Below are positions 45,256 through 53,870 of a stretch of DNA of 64,000 bases, one piece after another. Source of the DNA: Loktanella sp. S4079 (GTDB lineage Bacteria; Pseudomonadota; Alphaproteobacteria; Rhodobacterales; Rhodobacteraceae); NCBI RefSeq assembly GCF_000967725.1, contig NZ_JXYE01000004.1, positions 1 through 64,000 of the forward strand, in the 5' to 3' direction. The stretch's first letter is position 1. Every line of letters starts with the position of its first letter. Both the position numbers and the translations under genes were made by a program. Below the pieces are notes generated by a model. It was given only the letters and a program-made list of their open reading frames with translations. It ran no database searches and was not told where the DNA came from.

Positions 45256-46911
45256 ATGGCCAGCAACCAATTCGTCTATTACATGGACGGCGTGTCCAAA
45301 ACCTATCCCGGCGGGAAGAAGGTATTCGAAAACATCCGGCTGAACTTTCTGCCCGGTGTGAAAATCGGCGTGGTCGGTGTGAACGGCACCGGTAAATCCA
45401 CCCTGATGCGGATCATGGCCGGCCAAGACAAAGACTTCAGCGGTGAAGCATGGGCCGCCGAAGGCGCGCGCGTGGGTTACCTGCCGCAGGAACCTGAACT
45501 GGACCCAAACCTGACAGTTCGTGAAAACGTAATGCTTGGTGTGGCTGACAAAAAAGCGATCCTTGATCGCTATAACGAAGTCGCCATGAACTACTCCGAA
45601 GAAACCGCCGACGAAATGGCCCAGCTTCAGGACCAAATCGACAGTTTGAATCTGTGGGATCTGGACGCGCAAATCGACATCAGCATGGAGGCCCTGCGCT
45701 GCCCACCTGATGAGGCCAACGTCACCACATTGTCCGGCGGTGAAAAACGCCGTGTTGCGCTGTGCAAACTGCTGCTCGAAGCACCAGACATGCTGCTGCT
45801 CGACGAACCGACCAACCACCTTGATGCGGAAACCATCGCCTGGCTGCAACAGCACCTGATCGAATACAAAGGCACCTGCCTGATCGTCACCCACGACCGG
45901 TACTTCCTTGATGCGATCACCGGTTGGATTCTCGAACTCGACCGAGGGTCGGGCATCCCGCACGAAGGTAACTATTCCAGCTGGCTCGAGGCCAAAGCCA
46001 AACGTCTGGAACGCGAAGCCAAAGACGACAAATCCCGCCAGCGCACGCTTGCGCGCGAATTGGAATGGATGCGTCAGGGCGCCAAAGCACGCCAAGCCAA
46101 ATCCAAAGCGCGTATCGCCTCATATAACGAAATGGCCAACCAATCCGAACGTGAAAAGGTCGGTCGCGCCCAGATCATTATCCCGAACGGACCCCGCCTT
46201 GGCTCTAAGGTGATCGAGGTTAACAACCTCAAGAAAGCCATGGGCGATAAGCTTTTGGTCGAAGATCTGTCCTTTGACCTGCCCCCCGGCGGTATCGTCG
46301 GTGTGATCGGTCCAAACGGCGCAGGTAAGTCCACGCTGTTCGGTATGCTGACAGGTCAGATTGAACCCGACGAGGGATCTGTTGAGTTCGGCGAAACTGT
46401 CAAACTGTCCTATGTCGATCAGTCGCGCGACGCGCTCTCTGATGAAACAACAGTCTGGGAAGAAATCTCGGGCGGGGCCGAGATCATTGAACTGGGCGAC
46501 GCGCAAATGAACAGCCGCGCCTATTGCTCTGCGTTCAACTTCAAAGGTGGCGATCAGCAGAAAAAAGTCAGCCTGCTTTCCGGCGGTGAACGTAACCGCG
46601 TGCACATGGCAAAGCTGCTGAAATCCGGCGGCAACGTCCTGCTACTCGACGAACCGACCAACGACCTTGATGTCGAAACGCTCCGCGCGCTCGAAGACGC
46701 ATTGGTCGATTTCGCTGGCTGCGCCGTGGTTATCTCGCACGACCGCTTCTTCCTCGACCGGATCTGCACACATATCCTCGCATTCGAAGGCGATGCCCAC
46801 GTTGAGTGGTTCCAAGGGGCCTTCTCTGACTACGAAGAAGACAAAAAACGCCGCCTCGGCGCCGACGCACTGGAACCTAAGCGGATGAAACATAAGAAGT
46901 TTGTGCGCTGA
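45256..46911 (+). CDS. ettA: Energy-dependent translational throttle EttA, ABC-F
   Basis: A 551-residue ABC-F protein with two ABC domains and no membrane part. It binds the ribosomal E site and gates entry into elongation according to ATP/ADP. First domain: Walker A GVNGTGKST near residue 42, signature LSGGEKRR near 160, LLLDEPTNHLD near 178. A linker (about 240-300) holds the P-site tRNA interaction motif (RELEWMRQGAKARQAKSKARI). Second domain: GPNGAGKST near 353, LSGGERNR near 441, DEPTNDLD near 465. Length and linker match EttA rather than Uup. Confidence 0.94.
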   Translation: MASNQFVYYMDGVSKTYPGGKKVFENIRLNFLPGVKIGVVGVNGTGKSTLMRIMAGQDKDFSGEAWAAEGARVGYLPQEPELDPNLTVRENVMLGVADKKAILDRYNEVAMNYSEETADEMAQLQDQIDSLNLWDLDAQIDISMEALRCPPDEANVTTLSGGEKRRVALCKLLLEAPDMLLLDEPTNHLDAETIAWLQQHLIEYKGTCLIVTHDRYFLDAITGWILELDRGSGIPHEGNYSSWLEAKAKRLEREAKDDKSRQRTLARELEWMRQGAKARQAKSKARIASYNEMANQSEREKVGRAQIIIPNGPRLGSKVIEVNNLKKAMGDKLLVEDLSFDLPPGGIVGVIGPNGAGKSTLFGMLTGQIEPDEGSVEFGETVKLSYVDQSRDALSDETTVWEEISGGAEIIELGDAQMNSRAYCSAFNFKGGDQQKKVSLLSGGERNRVHMAKLLKSGGNVLLLDEPTNDLDVETLRALEDALVDFAGCAVVISHDRFFLDRICTHILAFEGDAHVEWFQGAFSDYEEDKKRRLGADALEPKRMKHKKFVR

Positions 46912-46939
46912 TCACATCGCAATCAACGGGTACGCGAAA

Positions 46940-46958
46940 GCGATTGCGCAGCAATCGC
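46940..46958. terminator. Hairpin after ettA
   Basis: GCGATTGC-GCA-GCAATCGC, perfect 8-base stem with a 3-base loop, flanked on both sides by GTAC. No T-run follows, so termination would be weak or need a factor. It lies 28 bases after the ettA stop. Confidence 0.5.
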
Positions 46959-47043
46959 GTACAAATGTCGTGAAATGATTAGGGCGGTCCTAGGACCGTT
47001 CTATTGTAAAGGTAAGGAATCAATTCCAACAAGGTTATTTCTG

Positions 47044-47760
47044 ATGGTTCCTCTCACCTCTGCCATTTTAAACCACGTGATTAAGATCGAAACCGCTAAA
47101 GGTAAGGGCACTGCTTTCTTTATGCGGTACGAGCGCCAGAACTTTTTGGTTACAGCAAAGCACTTGGCTTGCGCCACCCAGCCCGGTGATAACATCCTAT
47201 GCTTGACGTTTGAAAACGACGTGTATTCAGAGGCCGTCGATATAGAACACGGAACCGACGAAACTGACATTTCAGTCATAAAGCTGGGGAATCCGTTTTA
47301 CCCCTGGGAAATGTCCTCTCCAATTGTGCCAGAAACAGGTCAACTACTGCTCGGACAAGAGGTCGTCATCGCAGGTTTTCCGCTTGGACTAGAACCAAGG
47401 CACGAAACTTTGTTCGGGAACAAACCAATGCCGCTCATAAAGGGAGGCATTTTTTCCGGGATGTTAGAACGTTCGTTTGAGGGCGCTGCTAGCAGAACGA
47501 AACACCCTCAGTATTTTTTGGACGTTCACAACAACAAAGGTTTCAGCGGTGGGCCTGTATTCGCTACATCAAAAAATCGTAATACACGCACTACCGATGT
47601 ACACGTAGTCGCGATGGTCAGTGAGTACTTCTATGATCGACCTCTAGGCGGCGAGGCAACAACCAGCAACTTGAAGCCTAATAGCGGTTTCACTGTCGCC
47701 ATCCCGATTGGAAAGGCCGTCGAAGCCGTGAAAACCCTGTTAACCAAGAGCTGCCCCTGA
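47044..47760 (+). CDS. Trypsin-like serine protease, solitary
   Basis: A 238-residue protein with a chymotrypsin-type (S1/HtrA-like) protease fold. Catalytic residues can be read: His in FLVTAKHLA near residue 37, Asp in ETDISVIKL near 75, Ser in NKGFSGGPVF near 155. No signal peptide, PDZ or membrane segment is seen, so it is probably cytosolic. The start is the ATG at 47044 (MVPLTSAILNH), with AAGG about 12 bases before; an earlier frame begins at 46975. Cytosolic trypsin-like domains occur in bacterial defence and regulation loci, but here no partner gene is adjacent. Low GC and codon use unlike the neighbours suggest transfer. Confidence 0.75.
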   Translation: MVPLTSAILNHVIKIETAKGKGTAFFMRYERQNFLVTAKHLACATQPGDNILCLTFENDVYSEAVDIEHGTDETDISVIKLGNPFYPWEMSSPIVPETGQLLLGQEVVIAGFPLGLEPRHETLFGNKPMPLIKGGIFSGMLERSFEGAASRTKHPQYFLDVHNNKGFSGGPVFATSKNRNTRTTDVHVVAMVSEYFYDRPLGGEATTSNLKPNSGFTVAIPIGKAVEAVKTLLTKSCP

Positions 47761-48167
47761 TGCCATCTATCCTCCGGTAATAGTTTTGCGTCTCACTCTT
47801 CCACTCACAACACAATTTTTTCCCAATCTTCATTGGAGTTCAGATCGCGATCTAGCGTGTGCCCCGTCGGGAGCACCTTATAGTACAGCGCAAAGGATAG
47901 TTCAGTCTAATCTACGCTTTGAACCACTGAACTAACGGAGCATTGGATCTACTACATTAGCTTTCATCATGATTACCCCCTAGGCAGACACGACGCCGAC
48001 ACGTCGATTTTACTTGCTTTATGATCGGTTAAGTCCCACACAAGTTGAGCAGACGTTATCCAACTCGACCTACTGTTTTCCCAATCGGCTACAGTCATTC
48101 GATATTGCACTGACTAAGCCGGGCCATCGCAATTTCGTGGATGGCATTGATTATAAAGGAAAACACG
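47761..48167. other. Gene-free region before the first cold-shock gene
   Basis: No gene seen. TAGTTCAGT at 47898-47906 and ACTGAACTA at 47926-47934 form a perfect 9-base inverted repeat with a 19-base spacer. On the minus strand, 47941 down to 47861 starts GCTCCGTTAGTTCAGTGG and ends ACGGGGC, whose edges could pair like a tRNA acceptor stem, but the T-arm and anticodon arm do not fold, so it is not a working tRNA. The last 100 bases are probably the long leader of the csp mRNA. Confidence 0.35.
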
Positions 48168-48374
48168 ATGGCTACTGGCACCGTGAAATGGTTCAACACA
48201 ACCAAAGGCTACGGCTTTATCGCACCTGATGGCGGCGCAAAAGACGTATTTGTACACATCTCCGCTGTTGAGCGTTCTGGCATGACAGGCCTGCGCGACG
48301 ATCAAAAGGTAAGCTTCGACATCGAAGCAGGCCGCGACGGTCGCGAATCTGCGGTTAATCTGCAAGCACTGTAA
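48168..48374 (+). CDS. Cold-shock protein, CspA family (copy 1)
   Basis: A 68-residue single cold-shock domain. The RNA-binding motifs are KGYGFI (RNP1) and VFVHIS (RNP2), preceded by [12 protein letters not shown]. It binds single-stranded RNA or DNA and melts RNA structure. The ATG at 48168 has AAAGGAAA upstream. A closely similar gene follows at 48615, about 80% identical at the protein level by eye, so this is a tandem duplication. A hairpin terminator lies between. Confidence 0.95.
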   Translation: MATGTVKWFNTTKGYGFIAPDGGAKDVFVHISAVERSGMTGLRDDQKVSFDIEAGRDGRESAVNLQAL

Positions 48375-48386
48375 TCGCCTCATGAA

Positions 48387-48418
48387 ATTGCGGCGCATTA
48401 ATTCATATGCGTCGCAAT
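48387..48418 (+). terminator. Terminator between the two cold-shock genes
   Basis: ATTGCGGCGCAT at 48387-48398 pairs with ATGCGTCGCAAT at 48407-48418, with one G-T position, around an 8-base loop; CTTT follows. It shows the two csp genes are separately transcribed. Confidence 0.75.
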
Positions 48419-48614
48419 CTTTACGCGAAATTAACAGCTCTTCACCGACAATCCCTCAAAATTGTTGATTTTGTTGCGGACTCTGCCATGGTTGAGTCGC
48501 GACGTTAAATTATCGACCACTGTCTCCTCTTTCGGCCCAGTCACTCGATCTAAGTTTGACCGAGCCACACCGCTGCATTTCCGCGAGCGGACGATATTGA
48601 AGGAAGACAAGGAC

Positions 48615-48824
48615 ATGGCTTCAGGCACTGTCAAATGGTTCAACACAACTAAAGGCTACGGCTTCATTGCTCCTGATGGCGGAACAAAGGACGTTTTCGT
48701 CCATATCTCTGCTGTTGAGCGATCTGGTCTCACGGGCCTGCGGGACGATCAAAAGGTTAACTTTGAGATCGCAGCAGGACGTGATGGGCGCGAAAGCGCC
48801 ATTAACCTGACCGTCGCTGATTAA
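48615..48824 (+). CDS. Cold-shock protein, CspA family (copy 2)
   Basis: A 69-residue cold-shock domain protein ([34 protein letters not shown]) nearly identical to the copy at 48168. Differences are concentrated at the C-terminus and in a few conservative residues. The ATG at 48615 follows GGAAGACAAGGAC. The 190 bases before it are unlike the leader of copy 1, so the two are probably induced under different conditions. Confidence 0.95.
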   Translation: MASGTVKWFNTTKGYGFIAPDGGTKDVFVHISAVERSGLTGLRDDQKVNFEIAAGRDGRESAINLTVAD

Positions 48825-48845
48825 TCAGTATTTATTATGAATTTA

Positions 48846-48871
48846 AGGGCGCTCTGCTGGGGCGCCCTTTT
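48846..48871 (+). terminator. Terminator after the second cold-shock gene
   Basis: AGGGCGC and GCGCCCT form the stem around TCTGCTGGG, followed by TTTT. It also lies just beyond the stop of the convergent phnM. Confidence 0.85.
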
Positions 48872-48878
48872 CTGTTGG

Positions 48879-50024
48879 CTATGATACCCGCGCACCCGCC
48901 ACCCAAACCGATCGAATAAGCGGCTGATCGGCGGCAACGCCAAACCGTATTAGATCCGCGCGTTTGCCAATGGCAATCTGACCGCGATCATTTAGCCCGA
49001 CCTGCGCGGCAGGTTCGTGTGTGACCGTCGCCATCGCCTTGGCCCAGTCCCCCCATATATCGGCAAGGCACACCGCACCCATTAGCAAAGAGGCCGGCAC
49101 ATAGTCCGAGGACAAGATCCGCAAGCGGTCAAGTTGCGCCAACTCACTGGCTGCAACATTCCCCGAATGCGACCCACCTCTGACCAAATTTGGGGACCCC
49201 ATGATGGTTGCTATTCCTACATCATGGCATGCATTTGCCGCCTCGATCGTCGTTGGGAACTCTGCCAAAGTCACACCATGCGCGTGACTAGCCGTCACCT
49301 GCGCACTTGTTGTATCGTCGTGGCTCGCCAGCTTTGCACCAAATCGTTTGGCCGCAGCAACAGTTGCCTGTTCATGTTTATGCCCAAGCTGCGCCTGAAG
49401 CCCAGACAAGAAGGCGACATACTCAGGAAATGCCGCCCGATCCAAACCATGTTTCCCGCAAACATAGTCCTCGTATTTCTTTAGATCCGAAAACTGTCTT
49501 TGCCCGGGCGTGTGATCCATCAATGACACAATACCGATTCGATCAGAGGCACCGAATTCCGCAAGTTCTTCGATCAAGGTCTCAGAACACACTTCGGCGC
49601 GCAGGTGTAAATGGTGACTGATACTCAGCGCCCCAGCTGCGCGCATCTGCAATATCTCATCGGCAATTTGCCGTGCGTACTTACCATAGCGTTTACTATT
49701 ATCAGACACGATGGAGCCGACCCGAATGGCATCAAAAACGGTGGTGATCCCTGCGCCAGCCAATTCTCGATCGTGGGCGACAATGGCAGCGCGGTGCGGC
49801 CAGTTAACCTTGGGGCGTGGGCGCAAATGCCGTTCAAGATTGTCGGTGTGGAGCTCAATCATACCCGGCGCAACAAAATCACCGCGGCAGTCCACAGCCC
49901 CCCGCGGCACAGCGGCGCCTGTATCAATATCCACGATTTGGTCTGCACGCAGGTGCAGACTGCCGGTAATGACTTCATCCGCAAGAATGATGCGGGCATT
50001 GGCGAGAATAGTTTCTTCTGTCAT
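48879..50024 (-). CDS. phnM: Ribose 1-methylphosphonate 5-triphosphate diphosphatase
   Basis: A 381-residue amidohydrolase-superfamily enzyme. In the C-P lyase pathway it removes pyrophosphate from alpha-D-ribose 1-phosphonate 5-triphosphate. Metal-binding motifs: MIELHTDNLERHLRPRP near residue 55, SISHHLHLRAEV near 140, GKASHDDTT-like LASHDDTTSAQV near 235, and MGSPNLVRGGSHSGN near 275; the C-terminal YVPASLL block is the usual end of the barrel. Start ATG at 50024. A second, more divergent PhnM is encoded at 56844. This copy is separated from the main phn operon by the opposite-strand DUF1045 gene. Confidence 0.94.
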   Translation of the reverse strand: MTEETILANARIILADEVITGSLHLRADQIVDIDTGAAVPRGAVDCRGDFVAPGMIELHTDNLERHLRPRPKVNWPHRAAIVAHDRELAGAGITTVFDAIRVGSIVSDNSKRYGKYARQIADEILQMRAAGALSISHHLHLRAEVCSETLIEELAEFGASDRIGIVSLMDHTPGQRQFSDLKKYEDYVCGKHGLDRAAFPEYVAFLSGLQAQLGHKHEQATVAAAKRFGAKLASHDDTTSAQVTASHAHGVTLAEFPTTIEAANACHDVGIATIMGSPNLVRGGSHSGNVAASELAQLDRLRILSSDYVPASLLMGAVCLADIWGDWAKAMATVTHEPAAQVGLNDRGQIAIGKRADLIRFGVAADQPLIRSVWVAGARVS

Positions 50025-50058
50025 GGATTTGTCACGCGACCTTGGCAAAGACTAATTT

Positions 50059-50736
50059 ATGTTCGAACGTTACGCAATTTTCTACACCCCACCCCCCGGC
50101 GCATTCGCCGATTTCTGCGCATCCTGGCTGGGCTGGGACAGTCGGGCTGGGACCGAATGCAATCACCCGCAAATTGCGGATATTGATATCGCCCAACTGA
50201 CTGAAACCCCGCGCAAATACGGGATTCACGGCACCCTCAAGGCGCCCTTTCGGCTCGCCACGGGGACCAATCAAACCTCTCTTCAGGCCGCATGCACGCA
50301 AATGGCTGCGGCCCTGCCCGCCTTTCGCCTTGATGGGCTTGCGTTGAAACATCATCGCGGTTTCCTTGCGCTGCGGCCACGCGGGAACGTCACGATGCTG
50401 AACCGCACTGCACAGCATATCGTCGAAACGCTCGATCAGTTTCGCGCGCCCGCTGCGCCCTCCGAACTTGCCCGCCGACGACAGGCCAATCTGACCGAAC
50501 GCCAAGAGGAAAACCTGACGCAATGGGGCTACCCATATGTGGCCAAAGATTTTCATTTTCACCTGACGCTTTCGGGGCGCATTGACCCTGCCATTGGCGC
50601 CGAAGTCACCGATGCTTTGGCACCGCATTTGCTGCCCCTGATCCCACGCCCGTTTCCCATCAATCAAATCACTCTGATGGGCGAGGCAAGAAATGGAATG
50701 TTTCACGAAATCCATCGCTACGACCTCTCAGGGTAA
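50059..50736 (+). CDS. DUF1045 2H-phosphoesterase, phosphonate metabolism
   Basis: A 225-residue member of DUF1045, commonly found in phn clusters. The two H-x-T motifs of the 2H phosphoesterase superfamily are seen as HGTLKAPF near residue 56 and FHLTLS near 157, arranged as in cyclic phosphodiesterases. In the family the likely job is hydrolysis of a cyclic ribose phosphate such as the 5-phosphoribosyl 1,2-cyclic phosphate made by PhnJ, replacing PhnP; no separate PhnP is seen here. That role is inference. Its end overlaps phnN by 19 bases, convergent, and its start lies close to the divergent phnM. Confidence 0.85.
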   Translation: MFERYAIFYTPPPGAFADFCASWLGWDSRAGTECNHPQIADIDIAQLTETPRKYGIHGTLKAPFRLATGTNQTSLQAACTQMAAALPAFRLDGLALKHHRGFLALRPRGNVTMLNRTAQHIVETLDQFRAPAAPSELARRRQANLTERQEENLTQWGYPYVAKDFHFHLTLSGRIDPAIGAEVTDALAPHLLPLIPRPFPINQITLMGEARNGMFHEIHRYDLSG

Positions 50737-51260
50737 AGCGCGGCCAAAGCCGCTGAAACCGCAGCGTCAAGCGCACCACTATTGTCGATCACATGTTTCT
50801 TGATCCCCTCTGGGATTGGGCAAGACACCCTGTCCAGACGTGCCTGCACCTGTGCGCGTGGCTCTCGGCCGCGGGCGATCAAACGTGCGCACAACACCTC
50901 TTCGGTTGCCGTCAATGACAGAACTTCGAGTCGCGGAAACAGGGATTGTGTGACCGACAGCTGTGCACGCGACAAATTGGCCAACACATCCTTGCCGTCG
51001 CTCATATCCTGAATGACCGCGCGCGGGATGCCATACGCTAAACCATGGGCCTCCCACGATAGAACGAATGCTCCGCCTTCACGCATCGCCGCAAATTCTG
51101 CGCGGGTCACGCCATTGAAATCCTCACCACCTGCGTCTTCTGGACGGGTGATCACGCGCTTGGCCAACTTGATACGCCTATCACGCGCGGCCATCGCCTC
51201 CATCACCGTATCCTTGCCCACCCCTGAGGGGCCGACCACCGCAATAAACCGACCCGCCAT
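50718..51260 (-). CDS. phnN: Ribose 1,5-bisphosphokinase
   Basis: A 180-residue P-loop kinase related to guanylate kinase. Walker A is VGPSGVGKDT near residue 9, and RVITRPEDAGGEDF near 35 is a guanylate-kinase-like substrate loop. It phosphorylates ribose 1,5-bisphosphate to PRPP, the exit of the C-P lyase pathway. Starts one base after the phnL stop. Confidence 0.93.
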   Translation of the reverse strand: MAGRFIAVVGPSGVGKDTVMEAMAARDRRIKLAKRVITRPEDAGGEDFNGVTRAEFAAMREGGAFVLSWEAHGLAYGIPRAVIQDMSDGKDVLANLSRAQLSVTQSLFPRLEVLSLTATEEVLCARLIARGREPRAQVQARLDRVSCPIPEGIKKHVIDNSGALDAAVSAALAALYPERS

Positions 51261-51261
51261 C

Positions 51262-51939
51262 CTATTGCCTCACCGCAAAGTGCGTCACATCAACCTCGCG
51301 ATCACAGACCCGCACGCGGGCGACCTCATCATGGAAAATCCCGATAATCGCCGCACCGCGCGCCTTGGCAGCCATGATCATATCCAAAACAACATCGCGA
51401 TTTTTCTGATCAAGGCTCGCAGTCGGCTCATCTAGTAACAGCGCTGGAAAATCATAGGCAAAACCACGTGCAATATTGACACGCTGCTGCTCTCCTCCTG
51501 AAAATGTCGTCGGACTCAATGCCCACAAATGCTCTGGAATATGCAGTTTTGCCAACAACTCCTCTGCCTTGTGGATCGCCGCACCGCGATCCACGCCATT
51601 TAACAACAAAGGCTCGGCAACGACTTCGCAGGTCGGGACACGTGGCACAACGCGCAAGAATTGACTGACATAACCCAGCGTCTTGCGCCGCAGATCCAAA
51701 ATCTCGCGTGGCGCCGCCTGAACGACATCTAGACCACCAATCTCAATCTTGCCTGCCGAGGCGAGGTAGTTCCCATATAGCATGCGCATGAGCGTTGATT
51801 TACCCGCCCCCGATTGCCCAACCAAGGCAACGCATTCACCCCGCGCCACGTTTAGCTGAGCACCACGCATCACAGGAATGACAGCAGCCCCCTGATTAAA
51901 GAGCGTAAACGACTTCGCGGCGTTCTCGACGTGGATCAT
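51262..51939 (-). CDS. phnL: C-P lyase ATP-binding subunit PhnL
   Basis: A 225-residue ABC-type ATPase without membrane partner. Walker A VGQSGAGKST near residue 39, FSGGEQQRVNIARG near 148 and ALLLDEPTASLD near 170. PhnL is required for phosphonate use and probably helps ribosylation or complex assembly. Start ATG at 51939 is preceded by GAGGGCAGGATC; the longer frame is not needed. Confidence 0.94.
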   Translation of the reverse strand: MIHVENAAKSFTLFNQGAAVIPVMRGAQLNVARGECVALVGQSGAGKSTLMRMLYGNYLASAGKIEIGGLDVVQAAPREILDLRRKTLGYVSQFLRVVPRVPTCEVVAEPLLLNGVDRGAAIHKAEELLAKLHIPEHLWALSPTTFSGGEQQRVNIARGFAYDFPALLLDEPTASLDQKNRDVVLDMIMAAKARGAAIIGIFHDEVARVRVCDREVDVTHFAVRQ

Positions 51940-51973
51940 GATCCTGCCCTCGCTTTGTTCCAAATACTCATTT

Positions 51974-52744
51974 TCAAACCTGCAAGACCGAAGACACCAG
52001 TAGTTGGGTGTACCCATGCTGCGGATCATCCAGCACTTGATCGGTCAGACCCGTTTCCACGACATGCCCGTCCTTCATCACCATCAAACGATCCGCCAAA
52101 AGCCGAACAACAGCCAAATCATGGGTGACGATAATCGCGCTCAGGCCCATTTCGCGTACCAACCCGCGCAGTAGATCCAATAGACGGGCTTGGACCGAGA
52201 CATCCAAACCGCCTGTGGGTTCATCCATGAACACAAGCCGCGGACCAGTCACCAGATTGCGTGCGATTTGCAAACGTTGCTGCATCCCACCAGAAAAGGC
52301 GCTGGGGCGGTCGTCAATCCGGTCCGCACTGATTTCAACACGGCCCAGCCAATCTGTCGCTTGCGCACGAATATCGCCATAGTGCCGTGCCCCGACAGCC
52401 ATCAGCCGTTCGCCAACATTGCCGCCTGCGCTGACGTTCATCCGCAAACCATCACGCGCGTGTTGATGCACAAAGGCCCAGTCCGTCCGCGACAACATCC
52501 GTCGTTCAGGTTCGGACATCGTCACAGTATCGCGCAAACCATCGGTGCGCGTATCAAAACCAACCGTCCCTTGATCGGGCACGAGATGCCCGGCCAAACA
52601 ATTCAACAACGTCGATTTTCCCGACCCGCTTTCACCGACGATCCCCATAACCTCGCCCGGAAACAGATCGAATGAGACATCCTTGCAACCGATGCGCGAC
52701 CCATAAAATTTGCTAACTCCTTCAACGCTTAATAACGGTGTCAT
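51974..52744 (-). CDS. phnK: C-P lyase ATP-binding subunit PhnK
   Basis: A 256-residue ABC-type ATPase that docks on the PhnGHIJ core through PhnJ. Walker A VGESGSGKST near residue 37, FSGGMQQRLQIARNL near 158, and LVFMDEPTGGLDVSVQARLLD near 180. Start ATG at 52744 overlaps the phnJ stop by 4 bases. Confidence 0.95.
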   Translation of the reverse strand: MTPLLSVEGVSKFYGSRIGCKDVSFDLFPGEVMGIVGESGSGKSTLLNCLAGHLVPDQGTVGFDTRTDGLRDTVTMSEPERRMLSRTDWAFVHQHARDGLRMNVSAGGNVGERLMAVGARHYGDIRAQATDWLGRVEISADRIDDRPSAFSGGMQQRLQIARNLVTGPRLVFMDEPTGGLDVSVQARLLDLLRGLVREMGLSAIIVTHDLAVVRLLADRLMVMKDGHVVETGLTDQVLDDPQHGYTQLLVSSVLQV

Positions 52745-53580
52745 GCGGCGGTCTCCTCTTGGCGGCCTGCGCAGTAATCGGTGTCCGAGCACATGAACAT
52801 TCGCGCGCCCTGATCATCGACAATCAGCTCATCAAGGTAGCTATCTATCGCGCCACAAAGACCGCACGCATGATCGGCTTTGCTTGCTTCAAACGGAAAG
52901 TCTTCGAAGTCGAGGCTGACGACATCTGTGTAGGGCGGCAGCGCATAAATGCGCTGTTCGCGACCTGCACCAAATAGCTGAATGCCCGCCATCGTGAGTT
53001 TGGGGTTATCGAATTTTGGGATGGGGGATGGGTCCATGACATAGCGCCCCTCGACGCGCACCGGATAGGCATAGGCCGTTGCAATCGCACCATGTTGCGC
53101 GATGTCCTCGTAGAGCTTCACATGCATGAGCCCGTATTCCTCAAGGCTATGCATTTTACGCGTCTCAACCTCTGACGGTTCCAAGAAACGCAATGGTTCG
53201 GGGATCGGCACTTGGTAGACTAGGATTTGCCCCTCGGTCAGGTCTTGTTCCGGAATGCGGTGACGGGTCTGAATGACATTTGCCTGATCGGTATGTTCCG
53301 TCACGGCCACGCCAGCGGTTTTTTCGAAAAACCGCCGGATCGACACGGCGTTGGTCGTGTCATCCGCACCCTGATCGATAACCTTAAGCGTATCTTCGGG
53401 CACCATCACCGCAGCAGACACCTGCACACCGCCCGTGCCCCACCCATAAGGCATCGGCATTTCGCGGCTGGCAAAGGGCACTTGATAACCGGGAATCGCC
53501 AGCCCTTTCAGGATTGCACGCCGGATCATCCGCTTGGTTTGTTCGTCGAGATATGCAAAATTATAATCTGACATTTTCAT
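52741..53580 (-). CDS. phnJ: C-P lyase catalytic subunit PhnJ
   Basis: A 279-residue radical SAM enzyme that splits the carbon-phosphorus bond of ribose 1-phosphonate 5-phosphate, giving the cyclic phosphate and an alkane (methane from methylphosphonate). The atypical iron-sulfur Cys set is seen near the C-terminus: ACGLCGAID, then MFMCSDTDYC about 25 residues on, whose last Cys should be the thiyl radical site. The N-terminus begins MSDYNFAYLDEQTKR from an ATG at 53574; an earlier ATG at 53580 overlaps the stop of the small ORF upstream. Fully conserved length. Confidence 0.96.
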   Translation of the reverse strand: MKMSDYNFAYLDEQTKRMIRRAILKGLAIPGYQVPFASREMPMPYGWGTGGVQVSAAVMVPEDTLKVIDQGADDTTNAVSIRRFFEKTAGVAVTEHTDQANVIQTRHRIPEQDLTEGQILVYQVPIPEPLRFLEPSEVETRKMHSLEEYGLMHVKLYEDIAQHGAIATAYAYPVRVEGRYVMDPSPIPKFDNPKLTMAGIQLFGAGREQRIYALPPYTDVVSLDFEDFPFEASKADHACGLCGAIDSYLDELIVDDQGARMFMCSDTDYCAGRQEETAA

Positions 53581-53870
53581 ACCATCTCATTGATCAACTG
53601 AAGCCGAGGGCGCTCTTCATGGCTACACCAACCACTTTGTTCGACTGTGAAACTGGAACTGCGGCCGCCAAGTTTATCTGTGAACAGATGAACGCACATC
53701 TTGAACTCACGATATATGTTTGCATTGGCCTGCTTATCGCGATCTGCTTCTTTTTTTCGCATGTCCGCAAACCCGGAACGAGCAACAAGTTTCCTGATGA
53801 TAGCGGCAAGAATGGCGGCTACCACGGCGGCGGATACGGCGATGATCGTGGTCGTGATAGTTAACTTCAT
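53577..53870 (-). CDS. Small membrane protein between phnI and phnJ
   Basis: A 97-residue protein beginning MKLTITTTIIAVSAAVVAAIL, which is one strong transmembrane helix (residues 3-24), followed by a basic and highly polar cytosolic tail (RKLVARSGFADMRKKEADRDK) with two Cys. I know no phn protein like this. Both ends overlap their neighbours by ATGA: its ATG uses the last bases of phnI, and its TGA runs into the phnJ start at 53580. So it is translationally coupled in the middle of the core complex genes, which normally touch each other. It could anchor the C-P lyase complex to the membrane near the transporter, or be a harmless insertion. The reading frame is intact. Confidence 0.7.
   Translation of the reverse strand: MKLTITTTIIAVSAAVVAAILAAIIRKLVARSGFADMRKKEADRDKQANANIYREFKMCVHLFTDKLGGRSSSFTVEQSGWCSHEERPRLQLINEMV

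Noticed and set aside
45220..46095. Long open frame antisense to ettA (291 codons)
   Set aside because: It is a mirror of the high-GC ettA coding sequence, with Phe/Val-rich, low-complexity translation and no domain. ettA itself is certain.
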